Below, one piece after another: positions 39,269 to 48,002 of a stretch of 64,000 bases of DNA. Each line of letters begins with the position of its first letter. The stretch's first letter is position 1. The notes under the pieces are model-generated. The model saw nothing but the letters and a program-made list of their open reading frames with translations. It was not told where the DNA came from and ran no database searches. The position numbers and the translations under genes were made by a program. The DNA comes from Pelistega ratti (GTDB taxonomy: Bacteria > Pseudomonadota > Gammaproteobacteria > Burkholderiales > Burkholderiaceae_B), in contig NZ_CP047165.1 of assembly GCF_009833965.1 (NCBI RefSeq), positions 2,170,001 through 2,234,000 of the forward strand, in the 5' to 3' direction.

Positions 39269-41494
39269 ATGCAAAAAGTAGCGGCTTTTATAGCGTTAGC
39301 ATTAAGTACAAATGCTTTTGCTCAGCAAGATCAGCTTGAAACGATTTATGTAACTGAGGTGGAGAAAAGTGATACTTTAGTCAATACAAGGGTAGATCGT
39401 CAGAGTATCTTTTTACGTCAGGTAAAAGATGTTAGGGATCTTTTTGCGAATAAAATGGACGTTTATGGTAGTCAATTACAAAATACACGTTCTGGCGGAG
39501 AGGGTGTAAATATTCGTGGTTTACAAGGGAACCGCATTACTTCAACGATTGATGGTATTCCCCTACCAGAAACACAAGAGAGTAAGCACTTTATTTCTTA
39601 TGGTAGTGAGTTTGGGCGTGATGATTATATAGAAGTGACAGGTTTGCGTAGTGCGGATGTACAATATGCAGGTTCTGCCAATAGCCTATCGGGAAGTGTG
39701 AATTTTGTTACCTTAGAACCAGAGGATTTATTAAAGGGACAACAGACAGGTGGCTTTATTGGTACGGGTTATAACAGTGTTGATCGTTCTGTGTATGGTA
39801 CGGTAGGGGGAGCAATTAAAGTAGGTGATTATCAAGGCATGTTAATGACAACGATACGTGATGGTCATGAAACTAAAAATAAAGGGACTAACGGTAGTCG
39901 TGGTGCATTACGAACCGAGCCTAATCCTGCGGATACGCGAAGTTATTATGTATTGACTAAGCACTATTATCAAATGAATCCTCATCATCGGATTGGTGCC
40001 GCTTTTGAATATCAACGTAAAAAAACAGATACAAATTTATTGAGCCTTGATATGACCAATATTGATAGTGGTACAGGTGTACAGCAATATGGCCATTCAT
40101 CGGATAAAGTGGATAGGACTCGCTTTTCTTTAAGTCATGAATATAGTAATGAGCATGGTTGGTTACAGTATGCTAAAACGCAAGTGTATTATCAAGATGC
40201 CACATTTGATAATTATCGTTTCCGTCAGGGTTTGCGTAATTATCGCCGTGAGATGACAGATACAACACATAAGGTTTATGGTATTAATAGTGATTTTATG
40301 ACGTTTATTGATGGGGCGGTTCCTCAAGTATTACGTTATGGTTTTACTTATAGTCATGCAAAATCTAGCAATCACTTAATATATGAGCGTCCTGCTTATC
40401 GTCATCCACGTTTAGCTGGTTTGGGGCGTGCGTATTTTAACGGTCATCCTACAGCAGATACTTCACAAGATAAATTGACGGTATATTTTGAAGATGAGTT
40501 GTCTTTTGGTAAATTTGTTGTTACCCCACAAATTGGTTTTGTTCACTATCGTATGAAACCTAAAAATGCGGTGAGTGACATTGCACAATTTCAATATGCT
40601 AAGCAATCAGAAACAAAGTTTACACCTAAAATTAGTTTTGAATATCGAGCATTGCCAGAGTTTATCCCCTACATTCAATACTCTCGCGGTGTTCGTACGC
40701 CTTCTCCCCAGCAACTAACGTCTTACTTTTTTGAAAGTGTGAGTTTTTTTAATCCTATGACTGGACGACCGCAAACGGTTAATGTTGCTGTTGTGGGTAA
40801 TGCTAAATTAAAGTCAGAAACAGCGGATAATTTTGAGCTTGGTATTAAGGGTGAAAAAGCAGGTTTACGGTATTTAGTAACAGGTTACTATAACCGTTAT
40901 CATCACTTTATTGACTGGGTAGCTAAACCAACACAAGGTTATGCATCCTTTATCCAATATGATAATCTTGATAGTGCTAAGGTGTATGGTATAACAGCGG
41001 ATATGAAGTGGAATTTCTACGGTAATTTCCATACTAATGCAGGGTTTGCTTATGCGCGAGGTAGAGCTAAGAATAATGGCGTAAAAACACCGATTAATAG
41101 TATCCAACCGCTCAAAACTCGCTTAGGCTTTAGCTATGAAGGGGAAGAATTTGGTGCTAATGTACAATGGACGTATTCTCAAGCCAAAGCCGATAAGGAT
41201 ATTGAACAATCTTCAGCTTATCTTTATAACCCAACCCGTCGTTATTCTATTTTTGATGTAGGTATGTATTGGAAACCAATTAAAAATCTTACGATTACCG
41301 CTAATGTGAATAATGTATTTGATAAAAAATACTGGAACTGGAATGATATTTCTTATTTAGCCTTGATTTCTAAAGCAACACAAGATCAAGGACGACCAAC
41401 GGCGAGTATTCCATTAGCGATTAATGCAGCAAATGCAGATCGTTTTACTGCACCGGGTAGGAATATTAATATTGGTTTACGGTATGAATTTTAG
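39269..41494 (+). CDS. TonB-dependent outer membrane receptor, heme/hemoglobin type
   Basis: The 741-residue protein has a signal peptide (MQKVAAFIALALSTNAFA), a TonB box-like ETIYVTEVEK, a plug domain with GGEGVNIRGLQGNRI and IDGIPLPETQES, and a 22-strand barrel ending in the outer membrane signature INIGLRYEF. The barrel segment QYSRGVRTPSPQQL and the plug pattern place it nearest to the hemoglobin/transferrin/lactoferrin receptor group; heme or hemoglobin is the probable ligand, but this is inferred. A Fur box overlaps the promoter. No TonB, ABC or heme-oxygenase genes are adjacent. Confidence 0.88.
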   Translation: MQKVAAFIALALSTNAFAQQDQLETIYVTEVEKSDTLVNTRVDRQSIFLRQVKDVRDLFANKMDVYGSQLQNTRSGGEGVNIRGLQGNRITSTIDGIPLPETQESKHFISYGSEFGRDDYIEVTGLRSADVQYAGSANSLSGSVNFVTLEPEDLLKGQQTGGFIGTGYNSVDRSVYGTVGGAIKVGDYQGMLMTTIRDGHETKNKGTNGSRGALRTEPNPADTRSYYVLTKHYYQMNPHHRIGAAFEYQRKKTDTNLLSLDMTNIDSGTGVQQYGHSSDKVDRTRFSLSHEYSNEHGWLQYAKTQVYYQDATFDNYRFRQGLRNYRREMTDTTHKVYGINSDFMTFIDGAVPQVLRYGFTYSHAKSSNHLIYERPAYRHPRLAGLGRAYFNGHPTADTSQDKLTVYFEDELSFGKFVVTPQIGFVHYRMKPKNAVSDIAQFQYAKQSETKFTPKISFEYRALPEFIPYIQYSRGVRTPSPQQLTSYFFESVSFFNPMTGRPQTVNVAVVGNAKLKSETADNFELGIKGEKAGLRYLVTGYYNRYHHFIDWVAKPTQGYASFIQYDNLDSAKVYGITADMKWNFYGNFHTNAGFAYARGRAKNNGVKTPINSIQPLKTRLGFSYEGEEFGANVQWTYSQAKADKDIEQSSAYLYNPTRRYSIFDVGMYWKPIKNLTITANVNNVFDKKYWNWNDISYLALISKATQDQGRPTASIPLAINAANADRFTAPGRNINIGLRYEF

Positions 41495-41965
41495 TATTTA
41501 AAAATAACTTAGGTACTTTTAAATAAATTGATTGATTTCATAAAAGCATAGCAAATAGTGATAAGTGGCTTGGTTGTTGTCGTTATGTGCTATTTTGCTG
41601 TGCTTTTTAGGAATATAGTTTTTAAAAAAATAGTTTAAGTATAAGGTATTTTTAAATCACTTTATAAGTTGTTATTACAAGTCTTGTCGAATGCTTTGTA
41701 GTTACTCAGTAGTTTCTTACTTTCCCTAAAACTTATGTCATCATTAAAGATTTTTATGGATGTTTAAACAATAGTCATATCATTTTATATAAAACTAGTT
41801 TAAATATTAAGTATTTTTAAATCACTAAACTTGATAAGTAGTTATTAATATCAATTTTAAAAATACATAATAAAAATAAGTGATAAATGAGGAATATATC
41901 AATAGTGAGAGCTATATCGAATCATAAAGCGATACAATAGGTTATTGTATTTTTTATTAGACTGT
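41495..41965. other. Gap between the TonB receptor and xerD with hairpin and direct repeats
   Basis: No gene is seen. A palindromic element lies at 41542-41607 (listed separately). Two imperfect direct repeats of about 45-50 bases start at 41632 and 41797, both containing AGTATTTTTAAATCACT-like sequence (GGTATTTTTAAATCACT in the first) and ending in GTTATTA. Confidence 0.5.
41542..41607 (+). repeat. Diverged palindromic repeat copy after the TonB receptor
   Basis: It starts AAAAGCATAGCAAATAGTGA and ends in CTATTTTGCTGTGCTTTT. The two ends pair over about 17 bases with two interruptions. Its left half is similar to the repeat core at 42910. It may also serve as the terminator of the receptor gene, since T residues follow. 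Confidence 0.55.
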
Positions 41966-42859
41966 ATGGATCAAGAATATATTGATGCTTTTTTAGATGC
42001 TTTATGGCTAGAAGATGGCTTATCTAAAAATACACTAAGTGCTTATCGTCAAGATTTAGAAGCCTTAGTAGATTATTTACATATACAAAAACCTCCTATT
42101 GGGTTAATCCAATTAGATGCCAATAAAGCACAACAATGGTTTATTGCGATGGGAGCTGAGGTAAAACCCAGTACGGCGAATAGACGGTTAGCGAGTTTAA
42201 AACGATTTGCTATTTGGGCTTTACGAATGGGTTATTTTACGGAAGATCCGACACTTTCTTTACATTCTTCAAAGCAAGGAATGCGTTTTCCCAAAACCAT
42301 TAGTGAAACGCAGGTGGATGAATTATTAGAAGCACCTGACTTGGAGAGTGCTGCTGGTTTGAGGGATCGAGCCATGTTAGAAACTTTATATGCGACTGGT
42401 CTTCGAGTGACGGAGTTAGTCACCTTAAAAACATTACATCTGAATCTTGATGAGGGGGTTATCCGTGTGATAATGGGTAAGGGAGGGAAGGATCGTATTG
42501 TTCCTATTGGAGAAACGGCAGAATATTATTTAAGAGAATATATGCAAAAAGCACGTCCTGAACTATTGGGACACCAGGTGAATGATGATTTATTTTTATC
42601 TCGCTTTGGAACGGGTATGACAAGACAGGCTTTTTGGCAGATTATTAAAAAATATGCTTTGCAGACAAGTATTAAGATTCCTTTATCCCCCCATGTATTG
42701 AGGCACGCTTTTGCAACGCATTTACTTAACCATGGTGCTGATTTAAGAGTTGTGCAGATGCTATTAGGCCATGCGGATATTTCTACTACGCAAATTTATA
42801 CGCATGTTGCTCGAGAGCGATTAAAGCAGTTACATCAAAAGCATCATCCAAGAGCGTAG
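41966..42859 (+). CDS. xerD: Site-specific tyrosine recombinase XerD
   Basis: XerD with XerC resolves chromosome dimers at dif. The 297-residue protein has the SAM-like N-terminal domain (DGLSKNTLSAYRQDLEAL) and all catalytic residues: Arg in YATGLRVTELV, Lys in MGKGGKDRIVP, HxxR in SPHVLRHAFATHL, His in LGHADISTTQIYTHV with the nucleophile Tyr. ATG 41966 fits the family; a TTG 21 bases upstream would add a hydrophobic stretch. It is a core gene, not a mobile integrase. A tandem repeat array begins two bases after its stop. Confidence 0.95.
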   Translation: MDQEYIDAFLDALWLEDGLSKNTLSAYRQDLEALVDYLHIQKPPIGLIQLDANKAQQWFIAMGAEVKPSTANRRLASLKRFAIWALRMGYFTEDPTLSLHSSKQGMRFPKTISETQVDELLEAPDLESAAGLRDRAMLETLYATGLRVTELVTLKTLHLNLDEGVIRVIMGKGGKDRIVPIGETAEYYLREYMQKARPELLGHQVNDDLFLSRFGTGMTRQAFWQIIKKYALQTSIKIPLSPHVLRHAFATHLLNHGADLRVVQMLLGHADISTTQIYTHVARERLKQLHQKHHPRA

Positions 42860-42860
42860 T

Positions 42861-43335
42861 GGTTATTTTAAATAACGATATATTGAGGCTAAATTAATTA
42901 GCGTTTATTAAAAGCACTACAAATAATATTAAGTCGCTCGAACAGTTGCTCGCTCTGCTCGCAAAACTCGCTTGGTTAATTATTATTTCTCCGTGCTTTT
43001 TATAAAAAGGTTTGCTTATAAAAGGTTATTTTAAATAACGATATATTGAGGCTAAATTAATTAGCGTTTATTAAAAGCACTACAAATAATATTAAGTCGC
43101 TCGAACAGTTGCTCGCTCTGCTCGCAAAACTCGCTTGGTTAATTATTATTTCTCCGTGCTTTTTATAAAAAGGTTTGCTTATAAAAGGTTATTTTAAATA
43201 ACGATATATTGAGGCTAAATTAGTTAGCAGTTATTTTGAAAGCACGATAAATAATATTAAGTCGTAGTTGCTCGAGATACTTGCAAAACTCGCTTGGTTA
43301 ATTATTATTTCTCTGTGCTTTTAAAAAATTATTTT
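42861..43335. repeat. 163-bp tandem repeat array, three copies
   Basis: Units begin at 42861, 43024 and 43187. The first two are identical over all 163 bases. The third is diverged and shortened, ending near 43322-43335. Each begins GGTTATTTTAAATAACGATA and contains a 91-bp core (42910-43000 in copy 1, 43073-43163, 43238-43322) bounded by AAAAGCAC and GTGCTTTT. Inside the core AAATAATATTAA pairs with TTAATTATTATTT around a GCTCG-rich centre. The exact identity of copies 1 and 2 points to a recent duplication. Confidence 0.95.
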
Positions 43336-43373
43336 AAAATAATTGATTAGTATTTTTAGGTGGGTAGGTATTT

Positions 43374-43865
43374 ATGAGTAAATCAAAACATATTTCTGAA
43401 ACGCCTGCAACGCAGTTTTTAAAAAAACATGGGGTTCTTTATGATGAATATATTTGTGAATATATTGAACATGGGGGAACGGCTGAAACGGCTAAGCAGT
43501 TAGGGGTTGATGAGCATCAGATTATCAAAACATTAATTGTTGAAGATGAGATGGGAAAACCTCATATTATACTGATGCATGGTGATCGTGAGGTATCCAC
43601 TAAAAATCTTGCCCGTCAGCTTAAAACAAAAAAAATCCAAATGGTTGATCCTATGCAAGCACCTAAACATTCAGGTTATCAAATTGGGGGAACTTCGCCT
43701 TTTGGTACGCGTAAGAAAATGCCTGTTTGGATAGAGAGAACTATTTTGGATTATGAAAATATTTATATTAATGGGGGGAGAAGAGGGTATATTTTACGAC
43801 TTAATCCTAACGTTATTGTCGATTTACTAGGGGCGACACCTGTAGAAGTAGCTATAGAGGGGTAG
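43374..43865 (+). CDS. ybaK: Cys-tRNA(Pro)/Cys-tRNA(Cys) deacylase YbaK
   Basis: YbaK hydrolyses cysteine mischarged on tRNA-Pro. The 163-residue protein has the INS-domain features TPATQFLKKHGV, IIKTLIVEDE, the segment MVDPMQAPKHSGYQIGGTSPFG with the conserved Gly and Thr of the active site, and INGGRRGYILRL. AGGTGGGTAGG lies upstream of the ATG. The call is firm at family level (YbaK/EbsC). Confidence 0.93.
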   Translation: MSKSKHISETPATQFLKKHGVLYDEYICEYIEHGGTAETAKQLGVDEHQIIKTLIVEDEMGKPHIILMHGDREVSTKNLARQLKTKKIQMVDPMQAPKHSGYQIGGTSPFGTRKKMPVWIERTILDYENIYINGGRRGYILRLNPNVIVDLLGATPVEVAIEG

Positions 43866-43890
43866 TGCTTTTAAGGTATTAGATGAAAAG

Positions 43891-43910
43891 ACCCACTCAT
43901 AAGAGTGGGT
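43891..43910. terminator. Hairpin between ybaK and the WG-repeat gene
   Basis: The stem ACCCACTC/GAGTGGGT with loop ATAA lies between convergent genes. On the minus strand it is followed by CTTTTC; the plus-strand T tract is weak. Confidence 0.6.
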
Positions 43911-43954
43911 TAATGAGGGAAAAAACGTTATTTTAGAAAGGTATGATTAAATCT

Positions 43955-46453
43955 CTATTTATATTTATGTTGTAGTTTTTCCTTAACGTCTTTCATCTCA
44001 GCCATAGCAATATTTTTAGGATTTAGGTAGTCTAATAATAAGTGTATATAGAGATCCATTGATATTCCTTCAACGTCAGATGTCAATTCTTCTTTTAATT
44101 TATTTAAAAATTGAATATCCAAATAAGTCGCATTCAAATATAAATTGGCTAAATAAGCCATTTCTGAATCTTTAAACGAATGCGTTAAGATTGCTTGAGC
44201 TTCTTCCTTTTTGTTTTCAAGAGAAAGATGAACCTTTTGTATAAACTTTTCTAAATCTTGATCGGCGATATTTTCAAAATCAAGTAAATGATTTTTAAAT
44301 TGCTTGAGTAAGGTTTCAAATTGCTCAAACTCTGTTTTTCCTTCTGATGTAGGGGTATCAGAAATAGTTATCTTAGGTAATAATTCAACACCAAATAGTG
44401 TTTTATTATCCTCTAACTTTTGTAAATAACTTGCCGGATATTTTCCTTCTGTCGTTATGAAAATAAGCTCATTATGCCATTTTGTTGAAAAGAGACCGTG
44501 ACTTAATACGATATTAACCACAAATTCTGTATCATATTTAATATCAGTCATAAATTGATGTCGGTTAAGGTCAAATAATCCCCATTTACCTTCTTTTTTA
44601 AGGAAAAGATATTGCTGATACTCCCTTAATTCCTCATAAATAAGGGGAATAATGATATTTCCCTTTATATCGATCACTCCTGATTGATTATTTTGTTTAA
44701 CAAAGAACAAGTGAGGATTATAATAACTATACTTAATATCATCATAAACAGCATCAAAAATAATATGTTTATTGATGTCAAATATACCGAATTTACCATT
44801 AAGTTTAAAGGCAAATAAATTATCGGTTAGGTAGCGTAAATGTTCATACTCAAAGGGGATAATGATATTGCCTATTGAATCAATTACCCCATATTTACCT
44901 TGTATTTGAGCAAAGGCTAAATCTCCTGTGTGATATGGATGATTTACGGTATTCTCTTCTTTATTCCTTAGTGTAAATATATGAATACTTGCTTTATCAT
45001 ATTCAAAGGGGGTTAATGCTTTACCTTCAGAAGAAAGTAAGGCTTCTTTTTTATCTCTACCTACTATGATAAAGTTCCCTTGTTGATAAATATAGTTATG
45101 AGGAATCTTAGTAAAAGGTCTTCCATCTAAGGTGAATACTGTTGTTTTATTATATTCATATTGGGACACAAATAATTTGTTATCTCTTATCGCAATATCA
45201 TCATAAATAGCGGGAAAAATAATATCCAAACTTGTATCCATAACCCCTTTTTTACCATTAAGAAAGAATTTGAAGAGATTATGCTTTTCATCTAAACTAC
45301 TGAGTCCATCATATGTAAAATCAGTTAGTAGATTACCTTTTAGATCTATAATGGCTTCTTTACGGTTGTGGTTTTCCAGTGAAAATAGAGAATCAGTAAT
45401 TTTACTTACATTATAGATATCGGAGAAAAGTATTTTTCCTGAGGTATCAATTAATTTATTTTTCCCTCTCCCTACAAAAGACTCGATATAAATAAGATCT
45501 GAGTTTGGAGATAAGATGCTAATATAGCTATTATCTGCTTCAAACAATAAATGCCCATCTAATGAATAAATCTTTTTGTGTAATGTTTCACGACTTTCCA
45601 CAAGAATAAATTTATCACGGATAGAAAAGTATACTTTGTCATCCAGTACAATGATTTCTTTTTGATCTTTTAATAGGATAGATTTATTGTCTTGATAGAC
45701 CGCAATATAGTGTTCATCTAAAATATCGTAAAAATCTTTTCCATATAAGCTAGGTTTAAAAATAGTTTTACCTTGTTGATTGACTAAAATTTCAGAAATC
45801 TCATTACCTTGCTCATCTTCTTCAATGAGCAAAATATAATCCTCTCGTAAATGAGGTAGCTTATATTTAAATGGAATAACTTCTTGACCTGTTTCGAGAT
45901 GGATACCACCCCATTTCCCATTAGCATCTTGTAAATAGATAACAGGGAATAGGTAACTATAATGATCAATAAGTGGATTAGGTATATTAGGTATATTAGG
46001 TATATTAAGGTAGAAGCTGTTATAGTAATAATCAGCGTAAGGAATGAGAGGTTTTTTGGTTTGTATCTGTGCAAAATCAAGGTATTTAGGCTCAATGATT
46101 TCTTTCCCGTTGGGGTCTAATATACCAATTTTATCCCTTTGTATGGCAAAAAAAGGTTTTTTTATGGCCAGCCAGTATCCGTTAGTATAAGGCTTAAGTT
46201 CTGAGTAATTACCCCCAAATTTAGCCTTATAAATTTCTTGATCAATATTTTGAAGTTGATGAGTGAGTTCTTTTTGGCAATCATTTAGTTTTTCTGCTTC
46301 TGTGGTATTATTCTGCGTTTCAGAAGGAGGACATTGTTTTAATTGAGAAAGCAAAGCCTCTTTTTGTGCTTCTAAATCAGAAAGAGGGTTACAAGCAACA
46401 CAACATAAAGCCACCATTAGTGAGATAAACGATTTTTTAGAGAGATATTTCAT
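43955..46453 (-). CDS. WG-repeat lipoprotein
   Basis: The 832-residue protein starts with a lipoprotein-type signal, MKYLSKKSFISLMVALCCVAC, with lipidation likely at Cys21 (Cys at -3 is unusual). A coiled or helical stretch (about residues 25-75) follows, then about eleven WG-type repeats of about 45-60 residues such as GKWGGIHLETGQEVIPFKY, GKKGVMDTSLDIIFPAIY, GKYGVIDSIGNIIIPFEY and GKWGLFDLNRHQF. The final 150 residues are helical and charged. WG repeats fold as small beta units and probably mediate binding; the function is unknown. A 9-base tandem repeat near residue 155 encodes IPN three times. It is a lone gene, very AT-rich. Confidence 0.8.
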   Translation of the reverse strand: MKYLSKKSFISLMVALCCVACNPLSDLEAQKEALLSQLKQCPPSETQNNTTEAEKLNDCQKELTHQLQNIDQEIYKAKFGGNYSELKPYTNGYWLAIKKPFFAIQRDKIGILDPNGKEIIEPKYLDFAQIQTKKPLIPYADYYYNSFYLNIPNIPNIPNPLIDHYSYLFPVIYLQDANGKWGGIHLETGQEVIPFKYKLPHLREDYILLIEEDEQGNEISEILVNQQGKTIFKPSLYGKDFYDILDEHYIAVYQDNKSILLKDQKEIIVLDDKVYFSIRDKFILVESRETLHKKIYSLDGHLLFEADNSYISILSPNSDLIYIESFVGRGKNKLIDTSGKILFSDIYNVSKITDSLFSLENHNRKEAIIDLKGNLLTDFTYDGLSSLDEKHNLFKFFLNGKKGVMDTSLDIIFPAIYDDIAIRDNKLFVSQYEYNKTTVFTLDGRPFTKIPHNYIYQQGNFIIVGRDKKEALLSSEGKALTPFEYDKASIHIFTLRNKEENTVNHPYHTGDLAFAQIQGKYGVIDSIGNIIIPFEYEHLRYLTDNLFAFKLNGKFGIFDINKHIIFDAVYDDIKYSYYNPHLFFVKQNNQSGVIDIKGNIIIPLIYEELREYQQYLFLKKEGKWGLFDLNRHQFMTDIKYDTEFVVNIVLSHGLFSTKWHNELIFITTEGKYPASYLQKLEDNKTLFGVELLPKITISDTPTSEGKTEFEQFETLLKQFKNHLLDFENIADQDLEKFIQKVHLSLENKKEEAQAILTHSFKDSEMAYLANLYLNATYLDIQFLNKLKEELTSDVEGISMDLYIHLLLDYLNPKNIAMAEMKDVKEKLQHKYK
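45981..46007 (-). repeat. Three 9-bp tandem repeats inside the WG-repeat gene
   Basis: The unit GGTATATTA occurs three times in a row on the plus strand, encoding Asn-Ile-Pro steps in the lipoprotein. The unit is a multiple of three, so copy-number change would alter length but not frame. Confidence 0.9.
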
Positions 46454-46705
46454 AGAACATTTGATGTGAAATAAAGCAGAGAATAAGAGACTCTTTCGGA
46501 GGTTTTATAAACTTCCTACCTATTTTAAGCTATTGATAAATAGGATAAAATTACCCTTTCTTTTGTATTAAATTTTATATCCTTTTGAGAATAAGAGAAA
46601 GTCTTTTTATTTTTCTTAATATTTTTGTGTTTAATTTTATAAATTGAAATAGAAGTGAGTAAAGAAGGCTCTTTAGTGAGTAACTATAATTTATTACTTA
46701 CAAAA

Positions 46706-46753
46706 TTATAATGCTTTAAATTCGGCTGGCTCAAAACGTGCTGGATAAAACAT
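46706..46753 (-). pseudogene. Possible 5' fragment of a hicB-like antitoxin gene
   Basis: The ATG at 46753 follows AAAAGGAA and opens a 15-codon frame, MFYPARFEPAEFKAL. This resembles the first residues of many HicB proteins (MxYPAxFEP). The stop after 15 codons leaves no functional domain. It lies 260 bases from an intact hicAB pair in the opposite orientation. The assignment rests on very few residues. Confidence 0.3.
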
Positions 46754-46938
46754 AAATATTCCTTTTCAATCATTAGAGAGAGATATAGTATTTTAGTATT
46801 AATCACTTTATTGATGGCTTATTTTGATCTTAATTACTTTTTAGTCTTTTCAAATAGTCCTATTTTAAGAGTTATTAGTTGGGTATTTGAAAGTAAATAG
46901 TAGAAAACTATCTAGTGATAATTTATACATACAAACAC

Positions 46939-46977
46939 AACAAAAATGTTGTGTTATAACAATTTTGTTGTTATAAT
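46939..46977 (+). promoter_or_regulatory. hicAB promoter with inverted-repeat operator
   Basis: TTGTGT (46949-46954), a 17-base spacer and TATAAT (46972-46977) form the promoter. An inverted repeat AACAAAAATGTT/AACAATTTTGTT (46939-46950 and 46958-46969, 11 of 12 matching) overlaps the -35 and spacer. It fits autoregulation by the HTH domain of HicB. Confidence 0.65.
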
Positions 46978-47009
46978 AGAACCGCTGTATCTAATAAGGA
47001 GGCCTACTT

Positions 47010-47192
47010 ATGAAATACAGTGAATACCTAAGATATTTGATTTCTCTAGGATGTACTGTTGAAACCCACAAACGTGGTAGTCACCGTAAGGTAACGTTAA
47101 ATGGTAAACAAACAGTTTTCCCTTATCATGGTAGCAAAGAGATGGGTAAATTTTTAGAGAATAAAATCAAAAAAGACTTAGGCATAAAGTGA
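47010..47192 (+). CDS. hicA: HicA family mRNA interferase toxin
   Basis: HicA is a small double-stranded RNA-binding-fold RNase that cleaves mRNA and tmRNA. The 60-residue protein has the family core LGCTVETHKRGSHRKV with catalytic His25, and the basic C-terminus. AAGGAGG precedes the start. It is first in the hicA-hicB operon. The length is normal, so it should be functional unless counteracted by HicB. Confidence 0.93.
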   Translation: MKYSEYLRYLISLGCTVETHKRGSHRKVTLNGKQTVFPYHGSKEMGKFLENKIKKDLGIK

Positions 47193-47198
47193 AGTAAA

Positions 47199-47221
47199 GA
47201 CAGCCTCTTTGGGGGGCTGTC
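47199..47221 (+). promoter_or_regulatory. Hairpin between hicA and hicB
   Basis: GACAGCC (47199-47205) and GGCTGTC (47215-47221) form a stem just before the hicB ribosome binding site AGGAG at 47228. No T tract follows. It could attenuate or stabilise the transcript and set the toxin to antitoxin ratio. Confidence 0.4.
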
Positions 47222-47238
47222 CCTTCTAGGAGTACGCA

Positions 47239-47658
47239 ATGTTACAATATCCTGTTGATGTTATTCAAGATACTAATGGCTCTTATCTGGTTACTTGCCC
47301 TGATATTCCAGAGATGGCAAGTGTGGGTGATGATATAGAAGAAGCACTATTAGAGGCAGAAGAGGGTTTACAAACTGCACTTGAATTTTACTTTGATGAT
47401 CGTCGTTCTATTCCTCTACCTAGTAAGGTAAAATCAGGACAATATCTTGTATCGCTATCTATTTTACAGTCAATGAAAGTTTTTTTACTAAATGAGATGG
47501 TTGCTCAAGGGGTAAAAAAAGCAGAGATGGCTAGACGTTTAGATGTGCATCTTCCACAAATTGATCGTTTGCTTGATTTTCGCCACGCTACTAAAGTTGA
47601 ATTTGTTGAAAAGGCTTATAGTAAGTTAGATAAGCATTTTAATATATTGCCCTATTGA
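47239..47658 (+). CDS. hicB: HicB family antitoxin with HTH domain
   Basis: HicB binds and blocks HicA and represses the operon. The 139-residue protein has the RNase H-like HicB core (YPVDVIQDTNGSYLVTCPDI, then EALLEAEEGLQTALEFYF) and a C-terminal helix-turn-helix (about residues 85-135, KKAEMARRLDVHLPQIDRLLD). AGGAG precedes the start. The pair is a complete type II toxin-antitoxin system in an eroded island next to tRNA-Arg. Confidence 0.93.
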   Translation: MLQYPVDVIQDTNGSYLVTCPDIPEMASVGDDIEEALLEAEEGLQTALEFYFDDRRSIPLPSKVKSGQYLVSLSILQSMKVFLLNEMVAQGVKKAEMARRLDVHLPQIDRLLDFRHATKVEFVEKAYSKLDKHFNILPY

Positions 47659-48002
47659 TTATAGGGTGTATGCATACTCTTTATACCCAGTAGAAATTAT
47701 CTGTGAAGGTGTTTGCCTGACCTTTATTTAAGTGTGACTAATATAATTTAATAGCTTGGTGGTTAGGTAAGAAAATAGTCCTAGTCTTGACATTTATTCT
47801 CATTAGGAAATGCATGGGTTTATGCAATAGTTATTGCATAAAGGATAGTTATAGTATCAGAAAGAAATATTATTAGTTTTTTAGGGTTTTTGATGATCTA
47901 TTTAAACAATCGCTGATTTAGGTTTACCTATCAGAAAAACCTTTTGATTGGGTTCATTTTCTAGAATTTCTTGATGAATACTAAGGGATTAAACTAGTAA
48001 AA
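47659..48002. other. Gap after hicB, no gene seen
   Basis: The only structure noted is a perfect 10-bp inverted repeat, TTTATGCAAT and ATTGCATAAA around AGTT, at 47819-47842. No coding frame was recognised. Confidence 0.4.

Noticed and set aside
41945..42859. xerD as a mobile-element integrase
   Set aside because: Length, catalytic blocks and the absence of island features fit the housekeeping XerD.
42861..43335. CRISPR array
   Set aside because: The period is 163 bases with identical whole units; there are no short repeats separated by unique spacers, and no cas genes.
41966..43335. dif site next to xerD
   Set aside because: No 28-bp sequence like the proteobacterial dif arms was seen; xerD is commonly far from dif.
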